Source of the DNA: Mesorhizobium sp.
Lineage (GTDB): Bacteria > Pseudomonadota > Alphaproteobacteria > Rhizobiales > Rhizobiaceae
Reading direction: 5' to 3'
Length of the DNA stretch: 64,000 nt
Assembly: GCF_004963255.1 (NCBI RefSeq)
Contig: NZ_SUGA01000023.1
Coordinates: 30,156-94,155 of the forward strand
This document shows, in pieces, positions 53,632-63,928 of this stretch. A model generated the notes under the pieces. It did no database searches. It worked only from the letters and a program-made list of their open reading frames with translations, and had not been told where the DNA came from. The number at the start of each line of letters is the position of its first letter. Position 1 is the stretch's first letter. The translations under genes and the position numbers were made by a program.

Positions 53632-54567
53632 TTGGACCTCTTGACCGGAATTCTCGCCACAACCTTTCTCGCCGGCGGCGTGCTGGCGCTCGCGGCCATG
53701 GGCGAGGTGCTCGCCGAGCGCGTCGGCGTCGTTAATCTCGGCGCCGAAGGGCTGATGGCGATGGGCGCGATCACCGGCGTAGCGACCGTCGCGGCCGTTC
53801 CCTCGCCGGCGCTCGGCTTTGCCGCGGCGCTCGTGGTCGGGGCGCTGTTCGGCATGGTCTTCGCTTTCGCCACGGTGACGATCCGGGCGAACCAGGTTCT
53901 CTGCGGCCTGGCGCTGACGCTGATCGGCACCGGGCTCGCCAACACCATCGGCCGCAGCTACTCCGGCACGCCATCGGCCGCGGTCTTCGAGCGTGTCGAG
54001 GTACCGCTGCTGAGCGACATCCCGATCCTCGGGCCGGCGCTCTTCTCGCAGAACGTGCTGCTCTACCTCATCTACATCGTCCTGCCGCTCGGCCTGCACT
54101 ACCTGCTGTTCCACACACGGCACGGGCTCAACATGCGCGCTGTCGGCGAGAACCCGGCCGCCGCCGACGCCGCCGGCATCCCGGTCGGCCTGATCCGCTT
54201 CGCCTACGTCACCGCGGGCGCGGCGCTGTGCGGCGGCGCCGGCGCCTACCTGACGCTCGCCTTCGTGCCGGCCTGGTCGGACGGCATGGTCGCAGGGCGC
54301 GGGTGGATCGCGGTCTCGCTCGTCATCTTCGCCGGTTACCGGCCGGTCAACGCCGTGCTCACGGCGCTGCTGTTCGGCCTCATCACGTCGATCGGCTTCG
54401 TCGGTCAGGCGCGCAACTGGCCGGTGGCCGCGCCGTTCCTGTCGATGCTGCCCTATCTCGGCACCATCGCGCTGATGATCGTGCCGGTGCTCGCCTGGCA
54501 GAAAGTGCGCCGCCTGATGGCCGCGCCGGCCGCTCTCGGCGAGCCGTTCTACCGCGATGTACGCTGA
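53632..54567 (+). CDS. ABC transporter permease 2
   Basis: LAERVGVVNLGAEGLMAMGAITGV; IRANQVLCGLALTLIGTGLANTIGRSYSG; TTG start. Confidence 0.93.
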   Translation: MDLLTGILATTFLAGGVLALAAMGEVLAERVGVVNLGAEGLMAMGAITGVATVAAVPSPALGFAAALVVGALFGMVFAFATVTIRANQVLCGLALTLIGTGLANTIGRSYSGTPSAAVFERVEVPLLSDIPILGPALFSQNVLLYLIYIVLPLGLHYLLFHTRHGLNMRAVGENPAAADAAGIPVGLIRFAYVTAGAALCGGAGAYLTLAFVPAWSDGMVAGRGWIAVSLVIFAGYRPVNAVLTALLFGLITSIGFVGQARNWPVAAPFLSMLPYLGTIALMIVPVLAWQKVRRLMAAPAALGEPFYRDVR

Positions 54568-54577
54568 TGGGCGGCCG

Positions 54578-55978
54578 ATGACGACGCTTCTGGTCAAGAA
54601 CATCGACCATCTCGCGACGTTCGACGACGCGCGCCGCGAGATTTCGGGCGGCGCGCTGTTCGTCCGCGACAATGTGATCGACAAGGTCGGCACGACGGCC
54701 GAACTCGCAGGACTTGAGGCCGATGCGGTGCTCGACCTCTCCGGCCACATCGTCATGCCGGGCATGGTGAACACCCACCACCACATGTACCAGAATCTGA
54801 CGCGCGTCATGGTGCAGGACGACGAGCTGCTGGTCTGGCTGAAGACGCTCTATCCGATCTGGGCCGAGCTCGACGATGACGCTATTGGCGTCTCCGCGCG
54901 GGTCGCCATGGCCGAGCTCATCCACTCCGGCTGCACGACCAGCTCCGACCATCTCTACATCCTGCCCAACAACTGCACGCTGGATTCGACAATCGAGGCG
55001 GCGCGCGAGATCGGCCTGCGCTTCCATGCTGCCCGCGGAGCCATGTCGCGCGGCGAGAGCCAGGGCGGACTGCCGCCGGACCGCTGCGTGGAGAAGGAAG
55101 ACGCCATTCTCAAGGATGCGGAGCGCCTGATCCACACCTATCACGACGCATCGCGCCACTCGATGGGCCGCATCGTGCTCGCGCCCTGCTCACCCTTTTC
55201 GGTGACGCCGGAGCTGATGCGCGACGCGGCCGCGCTGGCGCGGCAGCATCCCGGCGTGAACCTCCACTCGCATCTGGCGGAAGAGCTGTTCGAGGAGAAG
55301 TACTGCCGCGAGATCTATGGCATGCGGCCGGTCGAGTTCGCCGAATCCGTGGGCTGGCTCGGCGAGCACGTCTGGTTCGCCCACTCGATCTTCATGACGA
55401 GCGGAGAGATAGACCGCTTCGCCGAGACAGGCACGGGCGTCGCGCATTGCCCGTCGGCCAACATGCGTTGCGGACAGGGCATCGCGAAAATCCGCGAGAT
55501 GCTGGACAAGGGGGTCAAGGTCGGCCTCGGCGTCGACGGCTCGGCCTCCAACGACACGTCCAACATGTTCATGGAGGCGCGGCTCGCGCTGATGCTGCAG
55601 CGCGTCGCGCCGCACCACTACCTTTCCGAGAAGCCGGGCGGGCGCGGCGGTTTCGGCGGCACCCCGACCGCGCTTTCGGCACGCGAGGCGCTGGAGATGG
55701 CGACGCGCGGCGGGGCGGCGCTGCTCGGCCGCGGAGATATCGGCCATCTGGCGCCGGGTATGAGCGCCGACTTCATCGCAGTGAGGCGCGACCAGCTCGG
55801 CCTGTCGGGAACCGAACGCGACCCGCTCGCGGCGCTCGTGCTTTGCGGGCCCTTCCGCGTCGACTATTCCTACATCAACGGCAGGGAAATCATCGGCAAG
55901 GGCGCGTTCCGGTCCTTCGACGTCGAGGAGGCCCTTGCCGACCACCGCGCAGTGATGAACAGGATATACAACCAGTAG
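54578..55978 (+). CDS. 8-oxoguanine deaminase-like amidohydrolase
   Basis: MPGMVNTHHHMYQNLTRVMVQDDELLVWLKTLYPIWAELDDDAIGVSARVAMAELIHSGCTTSSDHLYILP; GLGVDGSASNDTSNMFMEARLALMLQR. Confidence 0.87.
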   Translation: MTTLLVKNIDHLATFDDARREISGGALFVRDNVIDKVGTTAELAGLEADAVLDLSGHIVMPGMVNTHHHMYQNLTRVMVQDDELLVWLKTLYPIWAELDDDAIGVSARVAMAELIHSGCTTSSDHLYILPNNCTLDSTIEAAREIGLRFHAARGAMSRGESQGGLPPDRCVEKEDAILKDAERLIHTYHDASRHSMGRIVLAPCSPFSVTPELMRDAAALARQHPGVNLHSHLAEELFEEKYCREIYGMRPVEFAESVGWLGEHVWFAHSIFMTSGEIDRFAETGTGVAHCPSANMRCGQGIAKIREMLDKGVKVGLGVDGSASNDTSNMFMEARLALMLQRVAPHHYLSEKPGGRGGFGGTPTALSAREALEMATRGGAALLGRGDIGHLAPGMSADFIAVRRDQLGLSGTERDPLAALVLCGPFRVDYSYINGREIIGKGAFRSFDVEEALADHRAVMNRIYNQ

Positions 55979-55990
55979 AGGGAGACGGGC

Positions 55991-56848
55991 ATGGCCATGC
56001 AAGCCGAGAAGGCTGCTCTCGACCAATGGTACTGCATAGAGGCGCTGGACGACATTCCGGTCGGCGCGATGCGCAACAGGTTGCTGGGCGTCGATCTCAG
56101 CGTCAGCCGCGATGCCGGCGGCAAGGTTACCGTCACACGCGCGGGCGACAGCGAGGCTTTGCCGATACGCGAACGCTACGGTTATTTGTGGGTGACGCTC
56201 GGCGCGCCCGAACGCGACGTCCTGCCGATCCCGGAGACGCAAGAGGACGACCGGCGCTGGGTGATCTGCGGCGCGGTCTCGGTCAGGGCCTCGGGGCTCA
56301 GGATCGTCGAGAACTTCCTCGACATGGCGCATTTCCCCTTCGTCCACACCGACATCCTCGGCGCCGAGCCGCACACGGAGGTGCGGCACTACACGACAGA
56401 GATCCGTCGCGACGTCGACGAGGTCTGGGCGACCAATTGCGAGTTCTTCCAGCCGCAGGCCGCGCTGTCTGCGACCGGAGGCATCATGACGCAGTACATG
56501 TACCGCGTCGCCAATCCCTTCGCGGTCATGCTCTACAAGACATGCCCGAACTCGGCGAACCGCTGGGACGTCATCTGCCTGTTCGTCCAGCCGGTCGAGC
56601 CGGACCGCTGCCGGGCTCATCCGGTGATGTTCCTGATCGATGACGTCTCGACGACGGCAGCGCTCGTCCAGTTCCAGCAGCTCATCTTCCTGCAGGACCG
56701 GATCATTTTGGAGAACCAGCGGCCGCGGCTTCTGCCGCTCGAGCCCCGCGCCGAAATCCCCACCCGCGCGGACGCCTCCTCGGTGGCCTACCGCCGCTGG
56801 CTGAAGGAAAAGGGCATCGTCTACGGCACCACGGCCATGGCCGCCTGA
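55991..56848 (+). CDS. Rieske-domain-less terminal oxygenase subunit, paralog of 39008-39871
   Basis: VRASGLRIVENFLDMAHFPFVHTDILGAEPHTEVRHYTTEIRRDVDEVWATNCEFFQPQ nearly collinear with the paralog; no CxH...CxxH in N-terminus; ends SSVAYRRWLKEKGIVYGTT. Confidence 0.8.
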   Translation: MAMQAEKAALDQWYCIEALDDIPVGAMRNRLLGVDLSVSRDAGGKVTVTRAGDSEALPIRERYGYLWVTLGAPERDVLPIPETQEDDRRWVICGAVSVRASGLRIVENFLDMAHFPFVHTDILGAEPHTEVRHYTTEIRRDVDEVWATNCEFFQPQAALSATGGIMTQYMYRVANPFAVMLYKTCPNSANRWDVICLFVQPVEPDRCRAHPVMFLIDDVSTTAALVQFQQLIFLQDRIILENQRPRLLPLEPRAEIPTRADASSVAYRRWLKEKGIVYGTTAMAA

Positions 56849-56875
56849 GCGGCAGCCTGGCCGCGCGAAGGCAAC

Positions 56876-58255
56876 ATGACCGACCTCAAGGGCAAGACAT
56901 TGCTCGCCTCCGGCTTCCACGCGCCGGAGCGCGGCAGCATAGACGAGCTTCGCGACGCGCTGATCGCGGTTCGCGAGGACGGCGTCATCGCCTCCGTGCT
57001 GAGGCCGGGCGACGAAGCCTATGAGGCCGCCGTCAGCGCGGCCTCCCGTGCCGGCACGCTCGTCCGGCTGCCGAGGGGCCACTATCTGCTGCCCGGGCTT
57101 GTCGACCTGCACGTGCACGCGCCGCAATACCCGCAGCTCGGCCAGGCGCTAGACGTGCCGCTGGAGGTCTGGTTGCACAAGTACACCTTCCCGCTTGAGG
57201 CGCGTTACGCCGACGTCGCGTTTGCCTGGCGCAATTACGGCCTGCTTGTCAAAGACCTGCTCGCCAACGGCACGACGACCGCGCTCTATTTCGCCACCAT
57301 CCACCGCGACGCGACCCGCGTCCTCGTCGATGCCTGCCTCGATCGCGGCCAGCGCGCCCTGGTCGGCAAGGTGGTCATGGACAACGCCGACCAGTGCCCC
57401 GACTACTATCGCGACGCCTCCGCGCAAGCGGCGGTCGACGGCGCGGCCGAGCTGATCGACTATGTCCGCGCGCATCCGGACAACGGGCACGGCCTGGTCA
57501 GTCCGGTGGTGACACCGCGCTTCATCCCCTCCTGCACGGATGCCTCGCTCGTCGAGCTGGGCGCGCTCGCGAAGAGCTGCGGCTGCCATGTGCAGACGCA
57601 TTGCTCGGAGAGCGACTGGGAGCATGGCTACGTGCTGGAGCGGTACGGGGTGACCGACACCGCCGCCCTCGACCGGTTCGGGCTGCTTGGCCGATTGAGC
57701 GTGCTCGCGCATGCCAACTTCATCACGCCGGACGACATGGACACGATCCGGGTGCGCCGTTCGACGGTCGCCCACTGCCCGGTCTCCAACGCCTACTTCG
57801 CCAACGCGGTCTTTCCGCTGAAGGCAGCGCTGGAGAAGGGGCTCAATGTCGGGCTCGGAACCGACATTTCGGGCGGGCCGAGCGCCTCGCTCTTCGACGG
57901 CATGCGCGGCGCGGTCATTGCATCGCGCATGCTGGAGACCGGCACCGACCCAGACGTGCCGCCGGAAAGGCGGAGCAGCCGGAGGGCCGCGCGGATCGAT
58001 TTCCGCGACGCCTTCCATCTCGCAACCGTCGCGGGCGGGACCGCGCTCGACCTGCCGGTCGGGCAGTTCGCGGCAGGCTACCATTTCGATGCCTTCGTCA
58101 TCGACACCGAAGCCGTGGGCGGCACGATCAGGCTGCAGGAAGACCTCGACCGTGGCGAAGGCATCCTGCAGAAGATCGTCTACACTGCGTCCAGGACGAA
58201 CATCGCAACCGTCTGGGTAGGCGGCCGCGCCGTGGCCGGCGGGTTCCCTTCGTAG
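56876..58255 (+). CDS. guaD: Guanine deaminase
   Basis: LLPGLVDLHVHAPQYPQLGQALDVPLEVWLHKYTFPLEARYAD; LANGTTTALYFATIH; QTHCSESDWEHGYVLERYG; GLGTDISGGPSASLFDGMRGAV. Confidence 0.93.
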   Translation: MTDLKGKTLLASGFHAPERGSIDELRDALIAVREDGVIASVLRPGDEAYEAAVSAASRAGTLVRLPRGHYLLPGLVDLHVHAPQYPQLGQALDVPLEVWLHKYTFPLEARYADVAFAWRNYGLLVKDLLANGTTTALYFATIHRDATRVLVDACLDRGQRALVGKVVMDNADQCPDYYRDASAQAAVDGAAELIDYVRAHPDNGHGLVSPVVTPRFIPSCTDASLVELGALAKSCGCHVQTHCSESDWEHGYVLERYGVTDTAALDRFGLLGRLSVLAHANFITPDDMDTIRVRRSTVAHCPVSNAYFANAVFPLKAALEKGLNVGLGTDISGGPSASLFDGMRGAVIASRMLETGTDPDVPPERRSSRRAARIDFRDAFHLATVAGGTALDLPVGQFAAGYHFDAFVIDTEAVGGTIRLQEDLDRGEGILQKIVYTASRTNIATVWVGGRAVAGGFPS

Positions 58256-58383
58256 ATACGCAATGTCGCGCAGGGCGGCCGGAACAAGATCAGCCCAAAT
58301 GCGGCGATCTCCGCCAGGCTCACCTCGCTCCCTCGATCGCGAGCGGCGTTTGCCCGGCGCGCGTGCCGCATCAGGTGAGCAAA

Positions 58384-58800
58384 TCAGGTCGCGGATTTGG
58401 CGCTTGCCCGGCGAAACTCTTCCGAGGTCTCTTCGAGGAAGACGTAAAGCGCCGTGATCTTGCCATCGCGGACGGTGATGACATCCCAGCCGGTGTATTC
58501 AGGCGTCGCACCGCGCGGCCCGGAACCCCAGGCCAAGCGGCCCGCATTATGGAGAACCTGCGGCTTGCCGTGCGGCGTGTAGATATAATCCGGATGCGTC
58601 GCCCGCAGATCACCGGCGAACTTGTCGATCGCGTCGTGCCCGACAATCGCACCCGGCGGCACGTAAAGAATGCCGTCCTCTGCCCAAAGTTCACCGATCG
58701 CGGCGCGCCGGCGCTCGTCGTCGCCTTCGCCGAAGACCTCTTGGAGGTTCCGGTCGAGCAACTCGCGGATACGTTCTGCGGATTCGTTAGAGTGTGTCAT
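58384..58800 (-). CDS. SnoaL-like/NTF2-fold protein
   Basis: IRELLDRNLQEVFGEGDDERRRAAIGELWAEDGILYVPPGAIVGHDAIDKFAGDLRATHPDYIYTP. Confidence 0.82.
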   Translation of the reverse strand: MTHSNESAERIRELLDRNLQEVFGEGDDERRRAAIGELWAEDGILYVPPGAIVGHDAIDKFAGDLRATHPDYIYTPHGKPQVLHNAGRLAWGSGPRGATPEYTGWDVITVRDGKITALYVFLEETSEEFRRASAKSAT

Positions 58801-58872
58801 GACATGTGTCCTTGACAGGACGCCGAACCTCGGTCGCGGGATTGCGCCAAGGCTCTGGGCGCAAGTTGAGAT

Positions 58873-59625
58873 TCAGATCTGGGCCTGGCCGCCATCGACA
58901 AAGAGTTCGACGCCGTTGACGAAGCTCGCCTCATCGGAGGCCAGGAACAGGACGGCATTGGCAATCTCTTCGGGCTGGCCCACGCGGCCTGCGGGGATCA
59001 GGCCTGCCAGATAATCCCTGGTACCCTGTGCCTGCGCGCCGCCGCCGAACAGCTCGTTCAGTCCTGCCGTGTCGGTGACACCGGGGCTGATCGCGTTGAC
59101 GCGGATGTGGCGCTCCTTCAGGTCGAGCATCCAGTTGCGGGCGAAGTTGCGCACCGCTGCTTTGGTTGCCGAATAGACGCTGAAGGCCGGCGTGCCGGAG
59201 ATACTGGTCGTGGAGCTGGTCAGGATGACGGAGGCGCCGTCCTTCAGCAGCGGCAGCGCCTTCTGGACCGTGAATAGGACGCCCTTCACGTTCGTGTCGA
59301 AGGTGCGCTGATAGTGATCTTCAGTGATCGCGCCGAGCGGGACCATTTCACCGCCACCGGCATTGGCGAAAAGCACGTCGATCTGGGCATGCTTCTGTTG
59401 GACCGCGTCGTAAAGCCTGTCGATATCAGCGAGGACCGCCGTATCGCCGCGGACTGCGGTGACCCGACCGCCGATCTGCTTCACGGCTGCATCCAGCGCG
59501 TCCTGGCGGCGACCCGTTATGAAGACTGACGCACCCTCAGCGGAAAATGCTTTCGCCGCAGCGAGCCCGATGCCGCTTGAGCCGCCCGTGACCACCACGA
59601 CCTTATTGTTGAACCTGTTCGTCAT
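58873..59625 (-). CDS. Short-chain dehydrogenase/reductase
   Basis: NNKVVVVTGGSSGIGLAAAKAFSAEGASVFITGR; FANAGGGEM; YSATKAAVRNFARNWMLDLKERHIRVNAISPG. Confidence 0.94.
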   Translation of the reverse strand: MTNRFNNKVVVVTGGSSGIGLAAAKAFSAEGASVFITGRRQDALDAAVKQIGGRVTAVRGDTAVLADIDRLYDAVQQKHAQIDVLFANAGGGEMVPLGAITEDHYQRTFDTNVKGVLFTVQKALPLLKDGASVILTSSTTSISGTPAFSVYSATKAAVRNFARNWMLDLKERHIRVNAISPGVTDTAGLNELFGGGAQAQGTRDYLAGLIPAGRVGQPEEIANAVLFLASDEASFVNGVELFVDGGQAQI

Positions 59626-59734
59626 CGTCTTTCTCCTTGGAGTGCGGCGAAGCGCCGTTGCCTTCATATTTGCTGGAGGAACGGTGAGGCTTGTAGTGAG
59701 CAAAATTATCACCTAGCGTTCCATCAAGGGAACG

Positions 59735-60643
59735 ATGATGCGTGTTGATCTCAACGACTACGTCTACTTCGCCGAAGTGGTCGCACATGGCGGCTTTGCC
59801 GCCGCTGGGCGGGCGCTGCGTGAACCGAAGTCCAAGCTCAGTCGGAGGATTGCGGGCCTTGAGGAGCGGTTGGGCCTGCGCCTTATTGAGCGGTCGAGCC
59901 GCCGCTTCCGGGTGACGGACACAGGGCGGGCATTTTATGAGCGATGCCGGGCAATTGTGGCGGAGGCCGAGCAGGCAGAAGCGTTGGTCGCGCAGGCGCA
60001 AGCCGAACCGCATGGTCGCATTCGTTTCAGTTGCCCGACGGGGATGGTCGCGCCCATTTCGGGGCTGATTTCATCCTTTCTGATGAGCTTCCCGAAAGTG
60101 CGGCTTCAATTGGTGGCAACCGATCGTGCGGTGGACTTGATCGAAGAACGCATTGATCTCGCGCTGAGGGTGCGTACGAGCCTGACATCGGACGCCGCTT
60201 TAACCATGCGGTCGCTGGGGATGTCGGTCCGCATTCTCGTTGCGTGTCCCCAACTTGCCAGTCAAGTGACCAGTATCGAGCAACTGACCAACTTCCCGAC
60301 GCTGGCAACTGACGATGCTTCGGATGATCTCGAATGGCACCTGGAAGCGGAGGATGGCCGCGGGCAGGTTGTGCGTATCCAGCCGAGGATGGGATGCGAG
60401 GACATGACGACTGTTCGCGACGCTGCAATCAATGGTCTCGGCATAGCAATCCTGCCCGATCATGTCTGCCGTGAGGCGCTGGAAACTGGGCGGCTGGTGC
60501 GCGTGCTGCCGGCATGGCGCGGAGTGAAGGGGGTCGTTCATCTGGTCTTCACCACCAGACGCGGCCTACCTCCCGCCGTGCGAGCGCTGATCGATCATCT
60601 GGCCGCGGGCTTCCCCAGCGTTGACGTCAGCAAGCGAGCCTGA
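59735..60643 (+). CDS. LysR-family transcriptional regulator, divergent from SDR
   Basis: VDLNDYVYFAEVVAHGGFAAAGRALREPKSKLSRRIAGLEERLGLRLIERSSRRFRVTDTG. Confidence 0.92.
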   Translation: MMRVDLNDYVYFAEVVAHGGFAAAGRALREPKSKLSRRIAGLEERLGLRLIERSSRRFRVTDTGRAFYERCRAIVAEAEQAEALVAQAQAEPHGRIRFSCPTGMVAPISGLISSFLMSFPKVRLQLVATDRAVDLIEERIDLALRVRTSLTSDAALTMRSLGMSVRILVACPQLASQVTSIEQLTNFPTLATDDASDDLEWHLEAEDGRGQVVRIQPRMGCEDMTTVRDAAINGLGIAILPDHVCREALETGRLVRVLPAWRGVKGVVHLVFTTRRGLPPAVRALIDHLAAGFPSVDVSKRA

Positions 60644-60878
60644 GACATCGCATTTTCAAGATTAGTCCATGAGTTGGTGTTCGTAGCGCAAGGCCAGTCA
60701 CGCAAGGTCAGGTTAACTGGTTGGCCTCACACAGGATCGTCGTCGGGGCTTCATGGTTTTCGAGCTTGAGTCGGTGCGCCGCGCTATGCCGAGCGGCGCT
60801 ATCCTGTTCCGTCCAGCTGGCTTGAAGCTGAACCGCTCCAAGTCGCGATGGTTGTGTTCCTTCGTTGGCTTGGCTCCG

Positions 60879-61613
60879 CTAACGCCTTGCTTTGCGCCAC
60901 GCCTCATACTCGCCGCGGGCATCGTCGTGCAGTGGATAATAGCGCTGCAAGGGCGCGCCCTGCATGAGCTTCTCTCGGGAGAACTCTTCCCAGTCATGAT
61001 GCTTCTGGGCCTCCTCGATCACCATGGGCGCCATCGAGACGGGAACCACCACGGCCCCGTCATCGTCGGCGACGATGATATCGCCGGGGATCACCGTGAC
61101 ACCGCCGCAGGCGATCGGAACGTTGACGGCATTGGGATAGATGCTGGTCTGGACATGATAGTTGGGCGTCCAGCCGCGCAGCCATAGCGGCAGGTCGAGC
61201 TTCTCGACATTGGGCCGGTCGCGCATGCATCCGTCGATGACGATGCCGGCGCCGCCCCGGCCCTTGAAATAGGTCGACATCATATCGCCGAAGACGCCCG
61301 ACCTCATGTCGCCGCGCGCGTCGACCACGACCACGTCGCCCTCCTGCGCGTGGTAGAGCACATGCCGGTGCAGCTGCGTTTCCGGATCGGCATATTCGCC
61401 TTCGTTGAAGAGATCCGGCCGCTGCGGCAGGAACTGCAGCGTGAGCGCCGGTCCGACGATCGACTTGCCGTGGTTCTGCGCCACCGGGCCGACCATATGC
61501 GGGCTGCGGAAGCCCATATGGCCTAGCGTGCCGGCGACCGTCGCGGCGCCGATCTCCTTCAGCGCTTCGATCAGATCCTTGGACGGTCGCTTGATGTCGG
61601 TTGTATGCGTCAT
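60879..61613 (-). CDS. RraA-family protein (HMG/CHA aldolase or dimethylmenaquinone methyltransferase-like)
   Basis: GEYADPETQLHRHVLYHAQEGDVVVVDARGDMRSGVFGDMMSTYFKGRGGAGIVIDGCMRD; VIPGDIIVADDDGAVVVP. Confidence 0.9.
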   Translation of the reverse strand: MTHTTDIKRPSKDLIEALKEIGAATVAGTLGHMGFRSPHMVGPVAQNHGKSIVGPALTLQFLPQRPDLFNEGEYADPETQLHRHVLYHAQEGDVVVVDARGDMRSGVFGDMMSTYFKGRGGAGIVIDGCMRDRPNVEKLDLPLWLRGWTPNYHVQTSIYPNAVNVPIACGGVTVIPGDIIVADDDGAVVVPVSMAPMVIEEAQKHHDWEEFSREKLMQGAPLQRYYPLHDDARGEYEAWRKARR

Positions 61614-61637
61614 TGTCGGACTCCGGATGAGATGGAA

Positions 61638-62801
61638 TTACCAGTTAGTGACGGAACCGTCGCGGCGCGCGAGATGCGGCGCTTCCCAGAAGCGAAAGCT
61701 CTGCGCCTGGATCGCGGCCTCGTTGACCTCGACTCCGAGTCCCGGCAGGTCGCCGACCGGGTAATGGGTGCCGTCCAGCCGCGGTTGCACCGGAAAGAAC
61801 TCGGAATTGTCGAAGCCCAGCTTCCTTTCGGGCACCCTGGTTTCGAGCCAGGCGAAGTTCGGTACAGCGGCGCCGAGATGGATGGTCGCGGCCGTGCACA
61901 CCGGGCCAAGCGGATTGTGCGGCATCAGGTCGACATAATGCGCTTCGCTCCAGCCGGCGACCTTCATCGCCTCGGTGAGCCCGCCGACATTGCACACATC
62001 GAGCCGGTTGAACTGGTGGATGCCGCGCTCGATATAGGGCAGGAACTGCCACTTGCTGGCAAACTCCTCGCCGATGGCGAAGGGGATGTCGGTCATCCTG
62101 CGCAGGGATTCGTAGGCGTCCGGCGCCTCGTCGCGGATCGGCTCCTCGAGGAAATCGAGCACGCCGCGGCCGAGCTTGTTGCAGAAGCTCGCCGCCTCGG
62201 CCACTGACAGCCGGTGGTGATAGTCGATGCCGAGCACGACCTCGTCGCCCAGCGCCTCGCGCGCCTTGTTTAGCATGGTGGCGGTAGGACCAATCGACTC
62301 GCGCGGCTCGAAAATGTCCTTGCTGCTCTGCCCGGTGGGAAAGAAGCGGATCGCCTGCCATCCTTCGGCATGGAGTTCGCGCGCCCGTTCGATGGCGGCG
62401 TCGCCCTCGGCCTCGTCTCCCGTCGAGGCGAAGGTCGGGATGCGATCGCGCTGCTTGCCGCCGAGCAGCTCGTAGACCGGAACCCCCAGCGCCTTGCCCT
62501 TGATGTCGTGAAGGGCGATGTCGATGGCGGAGATCGCCGCCTGCAGGACCCTCCCGCCTTCGAAATACTGGCTGCGATAGAGTTCCTGCCAGATGCGGCC
62601 GATCTGCATGGCGTCGCGGCCGATGAGAAATTCGCGATAGTGCTCGACCGCGCCGGTCACTGCCTTCTCGCGGCCGCTCAGGCCGCTCTCGCCCCAGCCG
62701 AAGATGCCCTGGTCGGTCTCGACCTTGACGAGCATCTGGTTACGGGTCCCGACCCACACCGGGTAGGGCTTGATCGCGGTGATCTTCATCTTCGTCGTCA
62801 T
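61638..62801 (-). CDS. Enolase-superfamily sugar-acid dehydratase (galactonate dehydratase-like)
   Basis: KITAIKPYPVWVGTRNQMLVKVETDQGIFGWGESGLSGREKAV; VVLGIDYHHRLS; LEEPIRDEAPDAYESLRR; LMPHNPLGPVCTAATIHL. Confidence 0.9.
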   Translation of the reverse strand: MTTKMKITAIKPYPVWVGTRNQMLVKVETDQGIFGWGESGLSGREKAVTGAVEHYREFLIGRDAMQIGRIWQELYRSQYFEGGRVLQAAISAIDIALHDIKGKALGVPVYELLGGKQRDRIPTFASTGDEAEGDAAIERARELHAEGWQAIRFFPTGQSSKDIFEPRESIGPTATMLNKAREALGDEVVLGIDYHHRLSVAEAASFCNKLGRGVLDFLEEPIRDEAPDAYESLRRMTDIPFAIGEEFASKWQFLPYIERGIHQFNRLDVCNVGGLTEAMKVAGWSEAHYVDLMPHNPLGPVCTAATIHLGAAVPNFAWLETRVPERKLGFDNSEFFPVQPRLDGTHYPVGDLPGLGVEVNEAAIQAQSFRFWEAPHLARRDGSVTNW

Positions 62802-62830
62802 TCCCCCTCATGTCCCATGCGTTCGCCGTC

Positions 62831-63928
<1,098 letters not shown>

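Noticed and set aside
55190-57127. 645-aa minus-strand ORF
   Set aside because: Antisense to amidohydrolase, oxygenase and guanine deaminase with clear motifs
60650-60878. Possible coding remnant or small gene in the intergenic region (ORF 60753..61187)
   Set aside because: ORF runs antisense into RraA and shows no recognisable domain
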